Source: an uncultured Prevotellaceae bacterium
GTDB lineage: Bacteria; Bacteroidota; Bacteroidia; Bacteroidales; Bacteroidaceae
Assembly: GCA_900316285.1 (NCBI GenBank)
Contig: ONCG01000007.1
Location: forward strand, 62,001-126,000
Length of the DNA: 64,000 nt
Reading direction: 5' to 3'
In this document: positions 25,521-34,216 of the stretch, piece by piece
Position numbering within the stretch: the first letter of the stretch is position 1
Layout of the letters: every line of letters begins with the position of its first letter
The notes under the pieces: generated by a model
What the model saw: the letters and a program-made list of their open reading frames with translations, nothing else
The model's database searches: none
Told to the model about the DNA's origin: nothing
Position numbers and translations under genes: made by a program

Positions 25521-26585
25521 CTACTTACCGCTTTTGATGTAATCAATGATCCACTGGCCCACCTCCTTCGTGCCGTAGTGAGGTGCACCTTCCACCTGGA
25601 TCTCAGGTGTACGCACGTTCTGTTCGAGCGAAGCATCGACGGCCTGGCGGATGACAAGTCCTTCTTCCGTTAAGCCAAAGTGCTCGAGCAACATGGCGGC
25701 GGAAAGAATCTGTGCAAGTGGATTGGCGAGATTCTGCCCAGCTGCCTGTGGCCACGAACCATGAACAGGCTCAAACAACGGCGTATGCAAGCCCAGACTC
25801 GACGATGGCTGCAGGCCCATCGAACCGGTGATGCACGATGTTTCGTCGGTAAGGATGTCGCCAAAGGTGTTCTCGGTAACGATGACATCGAAGAAACGGG
25901 GCTCGGTGAGCACGCGCATCGAGGCATTGTCGATGAACATATAATCGGTGGTGACATCAGGATAGCTGGCCTCCATCTCCTTGGCAATCTGTCGCCACAA
26001 GCGGGATGAGGCAAGAATGTTGGCCTTGTCGACAACGGTGAGGTGGCGCTTACGCTTCTGGGCATACTCGAAGCCCACCTTCAGGATGCGCTCAATCTCC
26101 GGACGGGTGTAGACATCGGTATCGTAGGCCATATCGTTGTCCTGGTGTTTCTCACCGAAATACATACCACCCGTGAGCTCGCGGATAACAATGAAGTCAG
26201 CACCACGAATGAGTTCGTCTTTCAGCGGACTCTTATGCAAAAGGCAAGGGAAGGTGGCCACGGGCCTAACGTTGGCAAACAGTCCAAGTTTCTTGCGCAT
26301 GGCGAGGAGTCCCTGCTCAGGTCTGACAGGCGAGGTGGGATCGTTGTCGTAGCGCAAGTCGCCCACGGCAGCAAAGAGCACCGCATCGGCTCGCATGCAC
26401 ACATCGTGAGTGGCATCGGGATAAGGATCGCCAACAAGGTCGATGGCATGTGCACCACAGATAGCTTCTTCGTATTTGAATTCATGATGGAATCTCTCTG
26501 CAATGGCATCGAGGACTCCAATAGCCTGCGTCATGACCTCCGGTCCGATGCCATCACCAGGCAGTACAGCGATTTTCAGCTCCAT
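25521..26585 (-). CDS. leuB: 3-isopropylmalate dehydrogenase
   Basis: 354 residues, NAD-dependent beta-decarboxylating dehydrogenase: [11 protein letters not shown] start, the [14 protein letters not shown]-type segment (here [14 protein letters not shown]), [30 protein letters not shown], and [14 protein letters not shown] with the metal-binding aspartates. It oxidises 3-isopropylmalate in leucine synthesis, and in other organisms the same enzyme can act on 3-methylmalate in the citramalate route, relevant because the upstream neighbour (99 bp) is a citramalate-synthase-like gene. Confidence 0.96.
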   Translation of the reverse strand: MELKIAVLPGDGIGPEVMTQAIGVLDAIAERFHHEFKYEEAICGAHAIDLVGDPYPDATHDVCMRADAVLFAAVGDLRYDNDPTSPVRPEQGLLAMRKKLGLFANVRPVATFPCLLHKSPLKDELIRGADFIVIRELTGGMYFGEKHQDNDMAYDTDVYTRPEIERILKVGFEYAQKRKRHLTVVDKANILASSRLWRQIAKEMEASYPDVTTDYMFIDNASMRVLTEPRFFDVIVTENTFGDILTDETSCITGSMGLQPSSSLGLHTPLFEPVHGSWPQAAGQNLANPLAQILSAAMLLEHFGLTEEGLVIRQAVDASLEQNVRTPEIQVEGAPHYGTKEVGQWIIDYIKSGK

Positions 26586-26684
26586 AGTTCTTTTATAAAA
26601 TTAGTAATGAGTATTTATGATTGTATTGAGTTTCTGCACCTGTCTGCTCTCGCACTGATGCGAGGGAAGAATAAGGTGTGAGCA

Positions 26685-28247
26685 TTACTGCTGTTCGTTC
26701 TCGAAGATGTTGAGCATCTTGAAAGTAGCCTTGATGGCAGCTTCGGTCTGGTCGGCATCGAGTCCGCGGGTGCGCACGATACGATCGGGGAACTGCCAGG
26801 CGATGACGGTCTGCACAAGGGCATCGGTACGGCCACCCGGAGGGATGGAGACGGCATAGTTGACAAGGATGGGGAACGTCCGTCCGAGATACTTCTTGTA
26901 GATATGGCGCATGGCCTTTACGAAGGCATCATACTGTCCGTCGCCCGTTGCACCAGCCTCGAACTGCCGTCCGTTGATTTCAACCTTTACATTGGCACCT
27001 GGCTTCAAGCCGTAGGCGGTAGACACCATGTAGCTGATGAGGCGCACCCGGTCGCCAGGGACATGGTTGCGAAGCACGTCGTTGACGATGTAGGGCAGGT
27101 CTTCCTGAGTGACGATTTCCTTCTTCTCGCCAAGCTCTGTGATGCGGGCAGTCACCATGCGTGTTTGCTCGGGCGTGAGCTCAAGGCCCAGTTCTTCGAG
27201 GTTCTTAGCAATGTTGGCCCGGCCGGAGTTCTTACCCAATGCATATTCGCGCCGGCGTCCGAAGCGCTCGGGCACCAGTGCATTCTGATAGAGCTGATGC
27301 TTGCTATCGCCATCGGCATGCACTCCTGCCACCTGCGTAAAAACATTCTCTCCGACGATGGGCATGTTGGGTGCAATAGCAATACCGCTATAGCCCTCGA
27401 CAAGATGACTCAGGTCGTTGAGTTTCTCCTCACAGATGTTGGTTTTAGCATTGAAGTGGTCACGAAGAATGGCCTGCACACTGGCTAAGGGTGCATTACC
27501 ACACCGTTCTCCCAAGCCATTCACCGTTACATGTAGACCCTTACAACCACTCAACACAGCTGCCAGCGTGTTGCTCACGGCGAGATCATAGTCGTTATGT
27601 CCGTGGAAGTCGAAGTGATAGCCGGGATAGCGCTTCACCATCTTGCGCATGTACTCCACACATTGCAAGGGATTCATGATGCCGAGCGTATCGGAGAGCA
27701 TGTATCGGTGGACGGGTTCGTGGCGAAGCGCATCGAGCAACTGATAGACATAATCTACGGAATCGCGCATGCCGGAGCTCCAATCCTCGAGATAGAGGTT
27801 CACGTCGAGACCCATCGCATGAGCATAGCCGATGGTTTCACGAAGGTCGGCAATATGCTGTTCAGGCGATTTGCGTAGCTGATGCACACAATGGCGGAGT
27901 GAGCCTTTAGCCAGCAGATTGATGACCCGGCAGCCACAAGAACGAATCCAATCGACTGAGCGCTTGCCATCAACAAAACCAAGAACCTCAACACTATTGA
28001 GCCGTCCAATGCGACTGGCATAGCGGCAAATCATGCTCACGGCCTCCTTCTCGCCTTCAGACACGCGGGCCGAGGCTACCTCGATACGGTCGACGTTCAC
28101 CTCCGACAACAGCCGGCGGGCAATGACGAGTTTCTCATGAGGAAGAAACGACACGCCACTGGTCTGCTCACCATCGCGCATGGTACAGTCAAGTATCTCG
28201 ATGAATCGGGCTTGGCGGCTATTATTTATTTGTTCTGACGTTCCCAT
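26685..28247 (-). CDS. cimA: Citramalate synthase-like enzyme (Leptospira CimA type)
   Basis: 520 residues: HMGL-like TIM barrel (EILDCTMRDGEQTSGVSF, DFHGHNDYDLAVSNTLAA, GLGERCGNAPL) plus a C-terminal LeuA-type allosteric domain (from about 400, SIPPGGRTDALVQ). Many stretches resemble Leptospira CimA as I recall it (VDRIEVASARVS, EVLGFVDGKRSVDWI, LYLEDWSSGMRDS, GENVFTQVAGVHADGD, PERFGRRREYALGK) and differ from the LeuA encoded by the same operon. Predicted reaction: pyruvate plus acetyl-CoA to (R)-citramalate, the first step of threonine-independent isoleucine synthesis. Annotation as a generic 2-isopropylmalate synthase is the alternative. Its start overlaps the end of leuD by 22 bp. Confidence 0.85.
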   Translation of the reverse strand: MGTSEQINNSRQARFIEILDCTMRDGEQTSGVSFLPHEKLVIARRLLSEVNVDRIEVASARVSEGEKEAVSMICRYASRIGRLNSVEVLGFVDGKRSVDWIRSCGCRVINLLAKGSLRHCVHQLRKSPEQHIADLRETIGYAHAMGLDVNLYLEDWSSGMRDSVDYVYQLLDALRHEPVHRYMLSDTLGIMNPLQCVEYMRKMVKRYPGYHFDFHGHNDYDLAVSNTLAAVLSGCKGLHVTVNGLGERCGNAPLASVQAILRDHFNAKTNICEEKLNDLSHLVEGYSGIAIAPNMPIVGENVFTQVAGVHADGDSKHQLYQNALVPERFGRRREYALGKNSGRANIAKNLEELGLELTPEQTRMVTARITELGEKKEIVTQEDLPYIVNDVLRNHVPGDRVRLISYMVSTAYGLKPGANVKVEINGRQFEAGATGDGQYDAFVKAMRHIYKKYLGRTFPILVNYAVSIPPGGRTDALVQTVIAWQFPDRIVRTRGLDADQTEAAIKATFKMLNIFENEQQ

Positions 28248-28816
28248 GCTTCGGTTTTATCGTGATTGGCAACAAGAAAATCGATGTCATCAAGACCATT
28301 CATGAGGCAATGTTTCTTGTAGGCATTGATTTCGAAGGACTCCGAGCGACCCGTAGCCAGATTGGTGACGGTCTGTTGTGGCAAGTCGACTCTGACTTTC
28401 GTAGCGTGGTCGTTGGCAATGGACTGGAAGAGTTCCTGAAGGAAGGACTCGCTCACAACCACGGGGAGTACGAAGTTGTTGAGTTCGTTGTTCTTGTGTA
28501 TATCGGCAAAGAACGAACTGATGACAACCCGGAACCCATAGTCGGCAATGGCCCATGCGGCATGTTCACGGCTGGAACCACTTCCGAAGTTCTTTCCGGC
28601 AACAAGGATGACTCCCGAATATGTAGGATCGTTGAGCACGAAGTCGGCACGGGGCGTTCCATCGGCATTGTATCGCCAGTCGCGAAACAAATTGTCGCCC
28701 ATGCCAGCCTTATCGGTAGCCTTGAGGAAACGGGCCGGGATGATCTGATCGGTGTCAACATTCTCCAGCGGAAGAGGCACACACGTTGACGTGATAATAT
28801 CGAATTTCTGCTTCAT
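28226..28816 (-). CDS. leuD: 3-isopropylmalate dehydratase small subunit
   Basis: 196 residues, the usual size. The swivel-domain motifs VDTDQIIPARFLK (about 20) and GKNFGSGSSREHAAWAI (about 75) are clear. With LeuC it isomerises 2- to 3-isopropylmalate, and in citramalate-using organisms also citramalate to 3-methylmalate. It starts 24 bp after leuC; its end overlaps cimA by 22 bp. Confidence 0.96.
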   Translation of the reverse strand: MKQKFDIITSTCVPLPLENVDTDQIIPARFLKATDKAGMGDNLFRDWRYNADGTPRADFVLNDPTYSGVILVAGKNFGSGSSREHAAWAIADYGFRVVISSFFADIHKNNELNNFVLPVVVSESFLQELFQSIANDHATKVRVDLPQQTVTNLATGRSESFEINAYKKHCLMNGLDDIDFLVANHDKTEAWERQNK

Positions 28817-28840
28817 GTGTCAAAGAATGAATTGGGGATT

Positions 28841-30235
28841 TCAAAGTAACTCACGCGGATCGGTAATCACACCCGTCACGGCAGCAGCTGCTGCTACCAG
28901 CGGACTTGCCAATAAAGAGCGTGCACCTGGTCCCTGACGACCTTCGAAGTTGCGATTACTGGTAGAAACACAAAGCTTTCCGGCTGGCACCTTATCATCG
29001 TTCATCGCAAGACAAGCAGAGCAACCCGGCTGGCGGATGTCAAACCCTGCCGCACGCAATTCTTCGTCCAGGCCCTCGGCAACGATTTGCCGATGCACAG
29101 CCCATGAGCCCGGAGTGAGCCAAGCTGTCACGTGTGGATGCTTTTGTCTGCCCTTCACCATCGAGGCAAAGGCACGGAAGTCCTCAATGCGACCATTGGT
29201 GCATGCACCGAGGAAGACGTAGTCGACGGGCGTTCCCAATAGAGGTTTGCCAGCTTCAAAGCCCATGTATCGAAGACTCTTTGTAAACGACGCACGGCTT
29301 GCTTCAGGAACCTCGTCGAGAGCGGGAATGCATTCGGTGATGCCAATGCCCATTCCGGGATTGGTGCCATAGGTGATGCGTGGCTGGATTTCGGAAGCAT
29401 CGAAGGCGATTTCCTTGTCGAACACGGCATCGTCGGAACTATTCAGTGTGCGCCAATAGGCAACGGCTCTCTCCCACTCTTCGCCTTTAGGAGCATACTC
29501 GCGATCGCGAAGGTATTGGAAAGTAACTTCATCGGGAGCCACCATGCCACCACGAGCACCCATCTCAATAGAGAGGTTACATAGCGTAAGACGGCCCTCC
29601 ATCGACAACTCGCGAATGGCCTGCCCGGCATATTCAACAAAATAGCCCGTAGCACCCGAGGTGGTGAGTTTAGCCATGAGGAACAGAGCGACATCCTTTG
29701 CCGTGACACTCTTCTCCAAAGAGCCATTGATGCTGATGCGCATGGTCTTGGGCTTTTGCTGAAGGATGCATTGTGAGGCCATGACCATCTCCACTTCGCT
29801 CGTGCCAATGCCGAACGCTACTGCTCCAACGGCACCATGCGTACTCGTGTGGGAGTCGCCACAAACAATCGTCATGCCGGGCAAGGACAATCCTTTCTCG
29901 GGTCCTACCACATGGACAATGCCGTTATCGGGCGTATTCATCGCGAAATGAGTGAGCCCGAACTCCGCACAATTTCGTTCCAGCAAATCGACCTGCTTTC
30001 GCGATACGGGATCGGCAATGGGTTTGTCCTGATCATGGGTAGGTGTGTTATGGTCGGGCATGCAAATAATTTGCTGAGGCCTGAAGCACTTCAAACCACG
30101 CTCCCTCAATCCATCGAAGGCCTGAGGCGACGTCACCTCATGTACAAAGAGGCGGTCGATGTAGAGTTGCGTAGGGCCACCGTCGACAATCTGAACGACA
30201 TGCCTATCCCAAATCTTGTCAAACAATGTGTTCAT
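28841..30235 (-). CDS. leuC: 3-isopropylmalate dehydratase large subunit
   Basis: 464 residues, aconitase family. FeS-cluster cysteines are visible in [14 protein letters not shown] (about 347) and [10 protein letters not shown] (about 410), with [15 protein letters not shown] (about 132). Full length (about 465 is standard). It follows leuA by 9 bp and heterodimerises with LeuD. Confidence 0.96.
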   Translation of the reverse strand: MNTLFDKIWDRHVVQIVDGGPTQLYIDRLFVHEVTSPQAFDGLRERGLKCFRPQQIICMPDHNTPTHDQDKPIADPVSRKQVDLLERNCAEFGLTHFAMNTPDNGIVHVVGPEKGLSLPGMTIVCGDSHTSTHGAVGAVAFGIGTSEVEMVMASQCILQQKPKTMRISINGSLEKSVTAKDVALFLMAKLTTSGATGYFVEYAGQAIRELSMEGRLTLCNLSIEMGARGGMVAPDEVTFQYLRDREYAPKGEEWERAVAYWRTLNSSDDAVFDKEIAFDASEIQPRITYGTNPGMGIGITECIPALDEVPEASRASFTKSLRYMGFEAGKPLLGTPVDYVFLGACTNGRIEDFRAFASMVKGRQKHPHVTAWLTPGSWAVHRQIVAEGLDEELRAAGFDIRQPGCSACLAMNDDKVPAGKLCVSTSNRNFEGRQGPGARSLLASPLVAAAAAVTGVITDPRELL

Positions 30236-30244
30236 ACCTCTTTT

Positions 30245-31741
30245 CTATCGTCTGAATTTGTTGATGCAATCAATGTAAGCCTCAACGGAAGCTGTCACGA
30301 TGTCGGTGTTGGCGCCAAAGCCATAGTACATCTGGTTTTCGTATTCCACTTGCATGTGGACCTTACCCACATCATCAGAACCTTTCGAAATGGCCTGAAT
30401 GGTGAACTCCTTGAGCGTCATTTGCTTCATAATGATCTTCTTCAGCGCCTTGATGGCAGCATCGACGGGACCATTACCCGTAGAGGCAGCTTCAAACTTC
30501 TGACCGCTGATGTCGAGTCCAATGCTGGCAACGCTACGCACACCCATACCAGTGGTGACCTGTAGGAAGTCGAGCTTCACGCCATGAGCCTCAGCGGTGT
30601 CGGCACCTGCTAGCACGAGAATATCAGCATCACCGATTTCTTTCTTGCGGTCAGCCAAGTCGAGGAACTTCTGATAAATCTTATCAAGCTTCTGCTCGCT
30701 AACATCTATGCCGTTGACATGCAAACGATACTTCAGAGCAGCACGACCGGAACGTGCCGTGAGCAAGATGGAATTGTCATCGAGGCCAATGTCCTTCGGA
30801 TTGATAATCTCGTAGGTTTCCACATTCTTTAGCACACCATCCTGATGAATGCCGCTGGAGTGAGCAAAGGCATTCCTTCCGACAATGGCCTTGTTGGGCT
30901 GAACGGGCATGTTCATCAGGCTCGACACCATGCGCGACACGGGATAGATGCGTTGCGTGTTGATGTTGGTATCGATATTCAGATGCTTGTGACAACGCAA
31001 TATCATGGCAATCTCTTCGAGCGATGTGTTACCGGCACGTTCACCAATACCGTTCACCGTCACCTCCACCTGACGTGCTCCATTGAGCACACCCTCGAAG
31101 GTGTTGGCTGTAGCCATGCCCAAGTCGTTGTGACAATGGGTGGAGATAATAGCCTTGTCGATGCCGTCAACATGGTCGATAAGATACTTGATCTTTGCGC
31201 CATACTCCTGAGGAAGACAATAGCCCGTGGTGTCGGGGATGTTGACTACCGTCGCACCTGCTTTGATGACAGCCTCTATCACACGTGCCAGATACTCATT
31301 GTCGGTGCGTCCGGCATCTTCAGCATAAAATTCCACATCCTCTACAAACCGCCTGGCATACTTCACCGCCTCAACGGCACGCTCGATGATTTCCTCACGA
31401 TTGCTATTGAACTTGTATTTGATGTGCAAATCGCTGGTTCCAATGCCCGTGTGGATACGCTTGTGCTTGGCATATTGCAACGACTCAACGGCAACGTCGA
31501 TGTCTTTCTGAACAGCCCTTGTGAGCGCACAAATGGTTGGCCACGTAACGGCCTTTGAGATTTCGATGATTGAATTGAAGTCGCCGGGGCTTGAAATGGG
31601 AAATCCAGCCTCAATAACATCGACTCCCAAACGCTCCAATTGCTTTGCTACCTGAATTTTTTCGACCGTGTTCAGTTGGCATCCTGGTACTTGTTCGCCA
31701 TCACGAAGCGTCGTATCGAAAATAAACAATCTTTCGTTCAT
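30245..31741 (-). CDS. leuA: 2-isopropylmalate synthase
   Basis: 498 residues. [17 protein letters not shown] near the N-terminus, the catalytic barrel with [30 protein letters not shown], and a C-terminal regulatory domain (about 390 on, including [14 protein letters not shown]) expected to bind leucine. It condenses 2-oxoisovalerate with acetyl-CoA. First gene of leuA-leuC-leuD-cimA-leuB-TPR, with a clear promoter 61 bp upstream. Confidence 0.96.
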   Translation of the reverse strand: MNERLFIFDTTLRDGEQVPGCQLNTVEKIQVAKQLERLGVDVIEAGFPISSPGDFNSIIEISKAVTWPTICALTRAVQKDIDVAVESLQYAKHKRIHTGIGTSDLHIKYKFNSNREEIIERAVEAVKYARRFVEDVEFYAEDAGRTDNEYLARVIEAVIKAGATVVNIPDTTGYCLPQEYGAKIKYLIDHVDGIDKAIISTHCHNDLGMATANTFEGVLNGARQVEVTVNGIGERAGNTSLEEIAMILRCHKHLNIDTNINTQRIYPVSRMVSSLMNMPVQPNKAIVGRNAFAHSSGIHQDGVLKNVETYEIINPKDIGLDDNSILLTARSGRAALKYRLHVNGIDVSEQKLDKIYQKFLDLADRKKEIGDADILVLAGADTAEAHGVKLDFLQVTTGMGVRSVASIGLDISGQKFEAASTGNGPVDAAIKALKKIIMKQMTLKEFTIQAISKGSDDVGKVHMQVEYENQMYYGFGANTDIVTASVEAYIDCINKFRR

Positions 31742-31801
31742 GTGCTTAAAACTTAATGAATGCGATTATAATATAAACCTATAGATTTTGTTTATTGTCT
31801 G

Positions 31802-31832
31802 CAAAGGTAATCATTTGGAACGATAAAACAAG
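31802..31832 (-). promoter_or_regulatory. Promoter of the leu operon
   Basis: On the minus strand: CTTG (31829-31832), 19 bp, TACCTTTG (31802-31809), 60 bp before the leuA ATG. The upstream gap also holds the inverted repeat at 31835-31870, whose inner end is only 3 bp from the -33 element. Confidence 0.7.
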
Positions 31833-31834
31833 AA

Positions 31835-31870
31835 AAATCGCAACAATTTTAAGTAAAACAGTTGCGATTT
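31835..31870 (-). terminator. Perfect 10-bp inverted repeat after dnaB
   Basis: AAATCGCAAC (31835-31844) and GTTGCGATTT (31861-31870), 16-base A/T-rich loop. On the minus strand it is followed by TTTCTTGTTTT, so it fits a dnaB terminator 18 bp after the stop. Its closeness to the leu -33 element also allows an operator role. Confidence 0.6.
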
Positions 31871-31888
31871 ATCAGTTTTTGACACATA

Positions 31889-33394
31889 TCAGAAGGGTAC
31901 TGGTCCTGCAGGCGGTGCCTCGAAAGCCACGTCATCGCCATTCATGCGACTGCCCATGATCTCCCCGCCTCCATCAGGCAGAGGTGGAATGTAGCCGTCT
32001 TCTGGATTCTCGAAGCGAGTGAGATCGCCCTTGAAGCGCAAGACGACGTCGCCCGTTCCACCCTTACGGTGCTTGGCAATGATGATCTGTGCCATTCCTC
32101 GCAGGTCGTTGCCCTTCTCGTCTTGGAAGATGCGATAGTACTCTGGGCGATGCACAAACAATACCATATCGGCATCCTGCTCGATGGCACCCGACTCACG
32201 AAGGTCGCTAAGTTGCGGACGCTTACCTTCATTGCCCTCGCGGTTTTCAACGCCACGATTGAGCTGAGAGAGCGCAAGAATGGGGACGTTGAGCTCCTTG
32301 GCGAGGCCTTTCAACGAACGCGAAATCGTCGACACTTCCTCCTGACGATTACCGAAACGCATACCGTTGGCATTCATCAGCTGTAGATAGTCGATCATGA
32401 TGATTTTCACTTCTTTCTCACGAACAAGTCGGCGTGCCTTGGTGCGCAACTCAAAAATGGAAAGACCGGGGGTGTCGTCGATGTAGATGGGAGCCGTCTG
32501 AAGCTTGCCGACATTTCGGTCGAAACGTTCCCACTCGGAACGATCGAGCTGACCATTCTGGAATTTCTTGCCGCTAACCTCACAAACATTCGAGAGCAAG
32601 CGGTTGGCCAGTTGCACATCGCTCATCTCCAACGAGAAGAAGGCAACGGGATACTGATAGTCGACGGCGATATTCTTTGCCAGGCTCAGTGCAAACGAAG
32701 TCTTACCCATAGCGGGTCGGCCGGCAATGATGACAAGGTCGCTGGGTTGCCAACCAGCCGTCATATCATCGAGTTTCGTGTAGCCCGTGGGAACGCCCGT
32801 CAGACCAGAGGTGTTCTGAGCAGCCTTTTGAAGGATGTCAGCCGCCTTTTCAATGACTGGTCCGATGTGCGTATAGTCGGACTTCATGTTCTTCTGAGAG
32901 ATCTCGAACAAGCTTCCCTCAGCCTCCTGCATCAGTACATCGGGATCGATGGTATCGTCGAAAGCCTTCTCCTGAATGCGGCTGGTGTAGGAGATGAGTT
33001 GTCGCATCAGCGACTTTTGCGCCAGGATGTGGGCATGATACTCGATGTGAGCCGATGAAGCGACATGCTGGGTGAGGTCCATGATATAGGCCACACCGCC
33101 CACGTCGTCGATAGTTCCTTCACGTTTCAGCTCTTCGGTCACGGTCATGAAGTCAACGGGCTTGTCGCCCATGTTGAGGGTTCGGATGGCCGTGAAGATT
33201 TTCTGATGGCGAGGTTCGTAGAAAGTATCTGGATTGATGATCTCGGCAACAATCGAGAAGGCATCCTTATCGATCATGAGCGCACCGAGTACAACACGCT
33301 CTATATCAGTGGCTTGTGGCTGCAGATGGCCATAAGCACTATCAATGGGGGCAGACGAACGTCTGCTGGTGGAATTTTGATTTGTTTGAGGCAT
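31889..33394 (-). CDS. dnaB: Replicative DNA helicase
   Basis: 501 residues. N-terminal DnaB domain (QPQATDIERVVLGALMIDKDAF), helicase domain with Walker A VIIAGRPAMGKTSFALSLA (about 215), MIDYLQLM Walker B, LSQLNRGVENR, and DLRESGAIEQDADMVLFVHRP. It unwinds DNA ahead of the replisome. The start at ATG 33394 is the family start; the frame runs on to 33412 only through the promoter box. Its C-terminal tail after RFKGDLTRFEN is proline/glycine rich, as in other Bacteroidetes. Confidence 0.97.
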   Translation of the reverse strand: MPQTNQNSTSRRSSAPIDSAYGHLQPQATDIERVVLGALMIDKDAFSIVAEIINPDTFYEPRHQKIFTAIRTLNMGDKPVDFMTVTEELKREGTIDDVGGVAYIMDLTQHVASSAHIEYHAHILAQKSLMRQLISYTSRIQEKAFDDTIDPDVLMQEAEGSLFEISQKNMKSDYTHIGPVIEKAADILQKAAQNTSGLTGVPTGYTKLDDMTAGWQPSDLVIIAGRPAMGKTSFALSLAKNIAVDYQYPVAFFSLEMSDVQLANRLLSNVCEVSGKKFQNGQLDRSEWERFDRNVGKLQTAPIYIDDTPGLSIFELRTKARRLVREKEVKIIMIDYLQLMNANGMRFGNRQEEVSTISRSLKGLAKELNVPILALSQLNRGVENREGNEGKRPQLSDLRESGAIEQDADMVLFVHRPEYYRIFQDEKGNDLRGMAQIIIAKHRKGGTGDVVLRFKGDLTRFENPEDGYIPPLPDGGGEIMGSRMNGDDVAFEAPPAGPVPF

Positions 33395-33401
33395 AGGACC
33401 G

Positions 33402-33409
33402 CAAAGGTA
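33402..33409 (-). promoter_or_regulatory. -7 box of dnaB, nearly abutting the start codon
   Basis: TACCTTTG on the minus strand with TTTC 19 bp upstream (33429-33432). Only 7 bases separate the box from the ATG, so the predicted leader is about 3 nt. Confidence 0.6.
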
Positions 33410-33483
33410 CAAAAAAGTTTCAATTATTGAAAACCTAACGCCATATTTTTTTCAAAAAAAGCAATTATACCTATACCAATAGA

Positions 33484-33512
33484 CCCCGCCACGAGTTTCT
33501 CCTCATGCGGGG
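33484..33512 (-). terminator. Hairpin after queC
   Basis: CCCCGC (33484-33489) pairs with GCGGGG (33507-33512), with further pairing inside the loop. It lies 28 bp past the queC stop and ends the leftward ileS-to-queC run. The T-rich stretch after it is not immediate. Confidence 0.55.
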
Positions 33513-33540
33513 CCTAAAGGTAAATCGTACGAAAAGAACT

Positions 33541-34194
33541 TTAGTCTTCATATTCCGTCGGGTCGTCGATGCCAGCCTCTGCCAATGCTTCGCGACGCTC
33601 TACACACGTGCCGCAACGGCCACAATGCTTCTCGCCACCCTTATAGCACGACCAAGTCTCGGCATAGTCAATGCAAAGCTGCTTGCCACGCTTGGCGATA
33701 TCGCCTTTCGTCAAGTTTACATAGGGCGACAACAAGCTAACTCCGTTGAAGGTGCCAGCCTTGGATGCATTGTCGAACGCATCAACAAACTCAGGACGAC
33801 AATCAGGATAAATGGTGTGGTCGCCACCGTGATTGGCCATCATCACGTATTGCAAGTTGTACGACTCGGCCAAACCCACCGCAATAGAAAGCATGATTCC
33901 GTTACGGAAAGGCACTACCGTAGAGCGCATGTTCTCATCGTCGTAGCTACCTTCGGGAATAGCCTCGGCCCCATCGAGGAGCGACGAACGGAAATAACGA
34001 GGAATGAAACCGAGAGGAATCACCATGTGGGTAACACCCAAACGAAGACAATGCGTTTTGGCACAAGCGATTTCCTTGGTATTGTGGTTCGAACCATAGT
34101 CGAACGAAACAGCTATAGCAATGCGCTCCTGGTACTCGTAGAGCATCGTGGTGCTATCCATTCCACCACTATAAATTAAAATGGTATCTTTCAT
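33541..34194 (-). CDS. queC: 7-cyano-7-deazaguanine (preQ0) synthase
   Basis: 217 residues. The P-loop YSGGMDSTTMLYEY (about 8-20) of N-type ATP pyrophosphatases and the C-terminal zinc cysteines (CYKGGEKHCGRCGTC, about 184-198) are complete. It converts 7-carboxy-7-deazaguanine to preQ0 in queuosine synthesis. No queD/queE/queF lie nearby. It follows the C69 dipeptidase by 22 bp with no room for a preQ1 riboswitch. Confidence 0.95.
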   Translation of the reverse strand: MKDTILIYSGGMDSTTMLYEYQERIAIAVSFDYGSNHNTKEIACAKTHCLRLGVTHMVIPLGFIPRYFRSSLLDGAEAIPEGSYDDENMRSTVVPFRNGIMLSIAVGLAESYNLQYVMMANHGGDHTIYPDCRPEFVDAFDNASKAGTFNGVSLLSPYVNLTKGDIAKRGKQLCIDYAETWSCYKGGEKHCGRCGTCVERREALAEAGIDDPTEYED

Positions 34195-34216
34195 TGTCGT
34201 GATGAGTTAAGTTGAT

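Noticed and set aside
34195-34216. preQ1 riboswitch before queC
   Set aside because: Only 22 bp separate queC from the upstream gene, too little for an aptamer.
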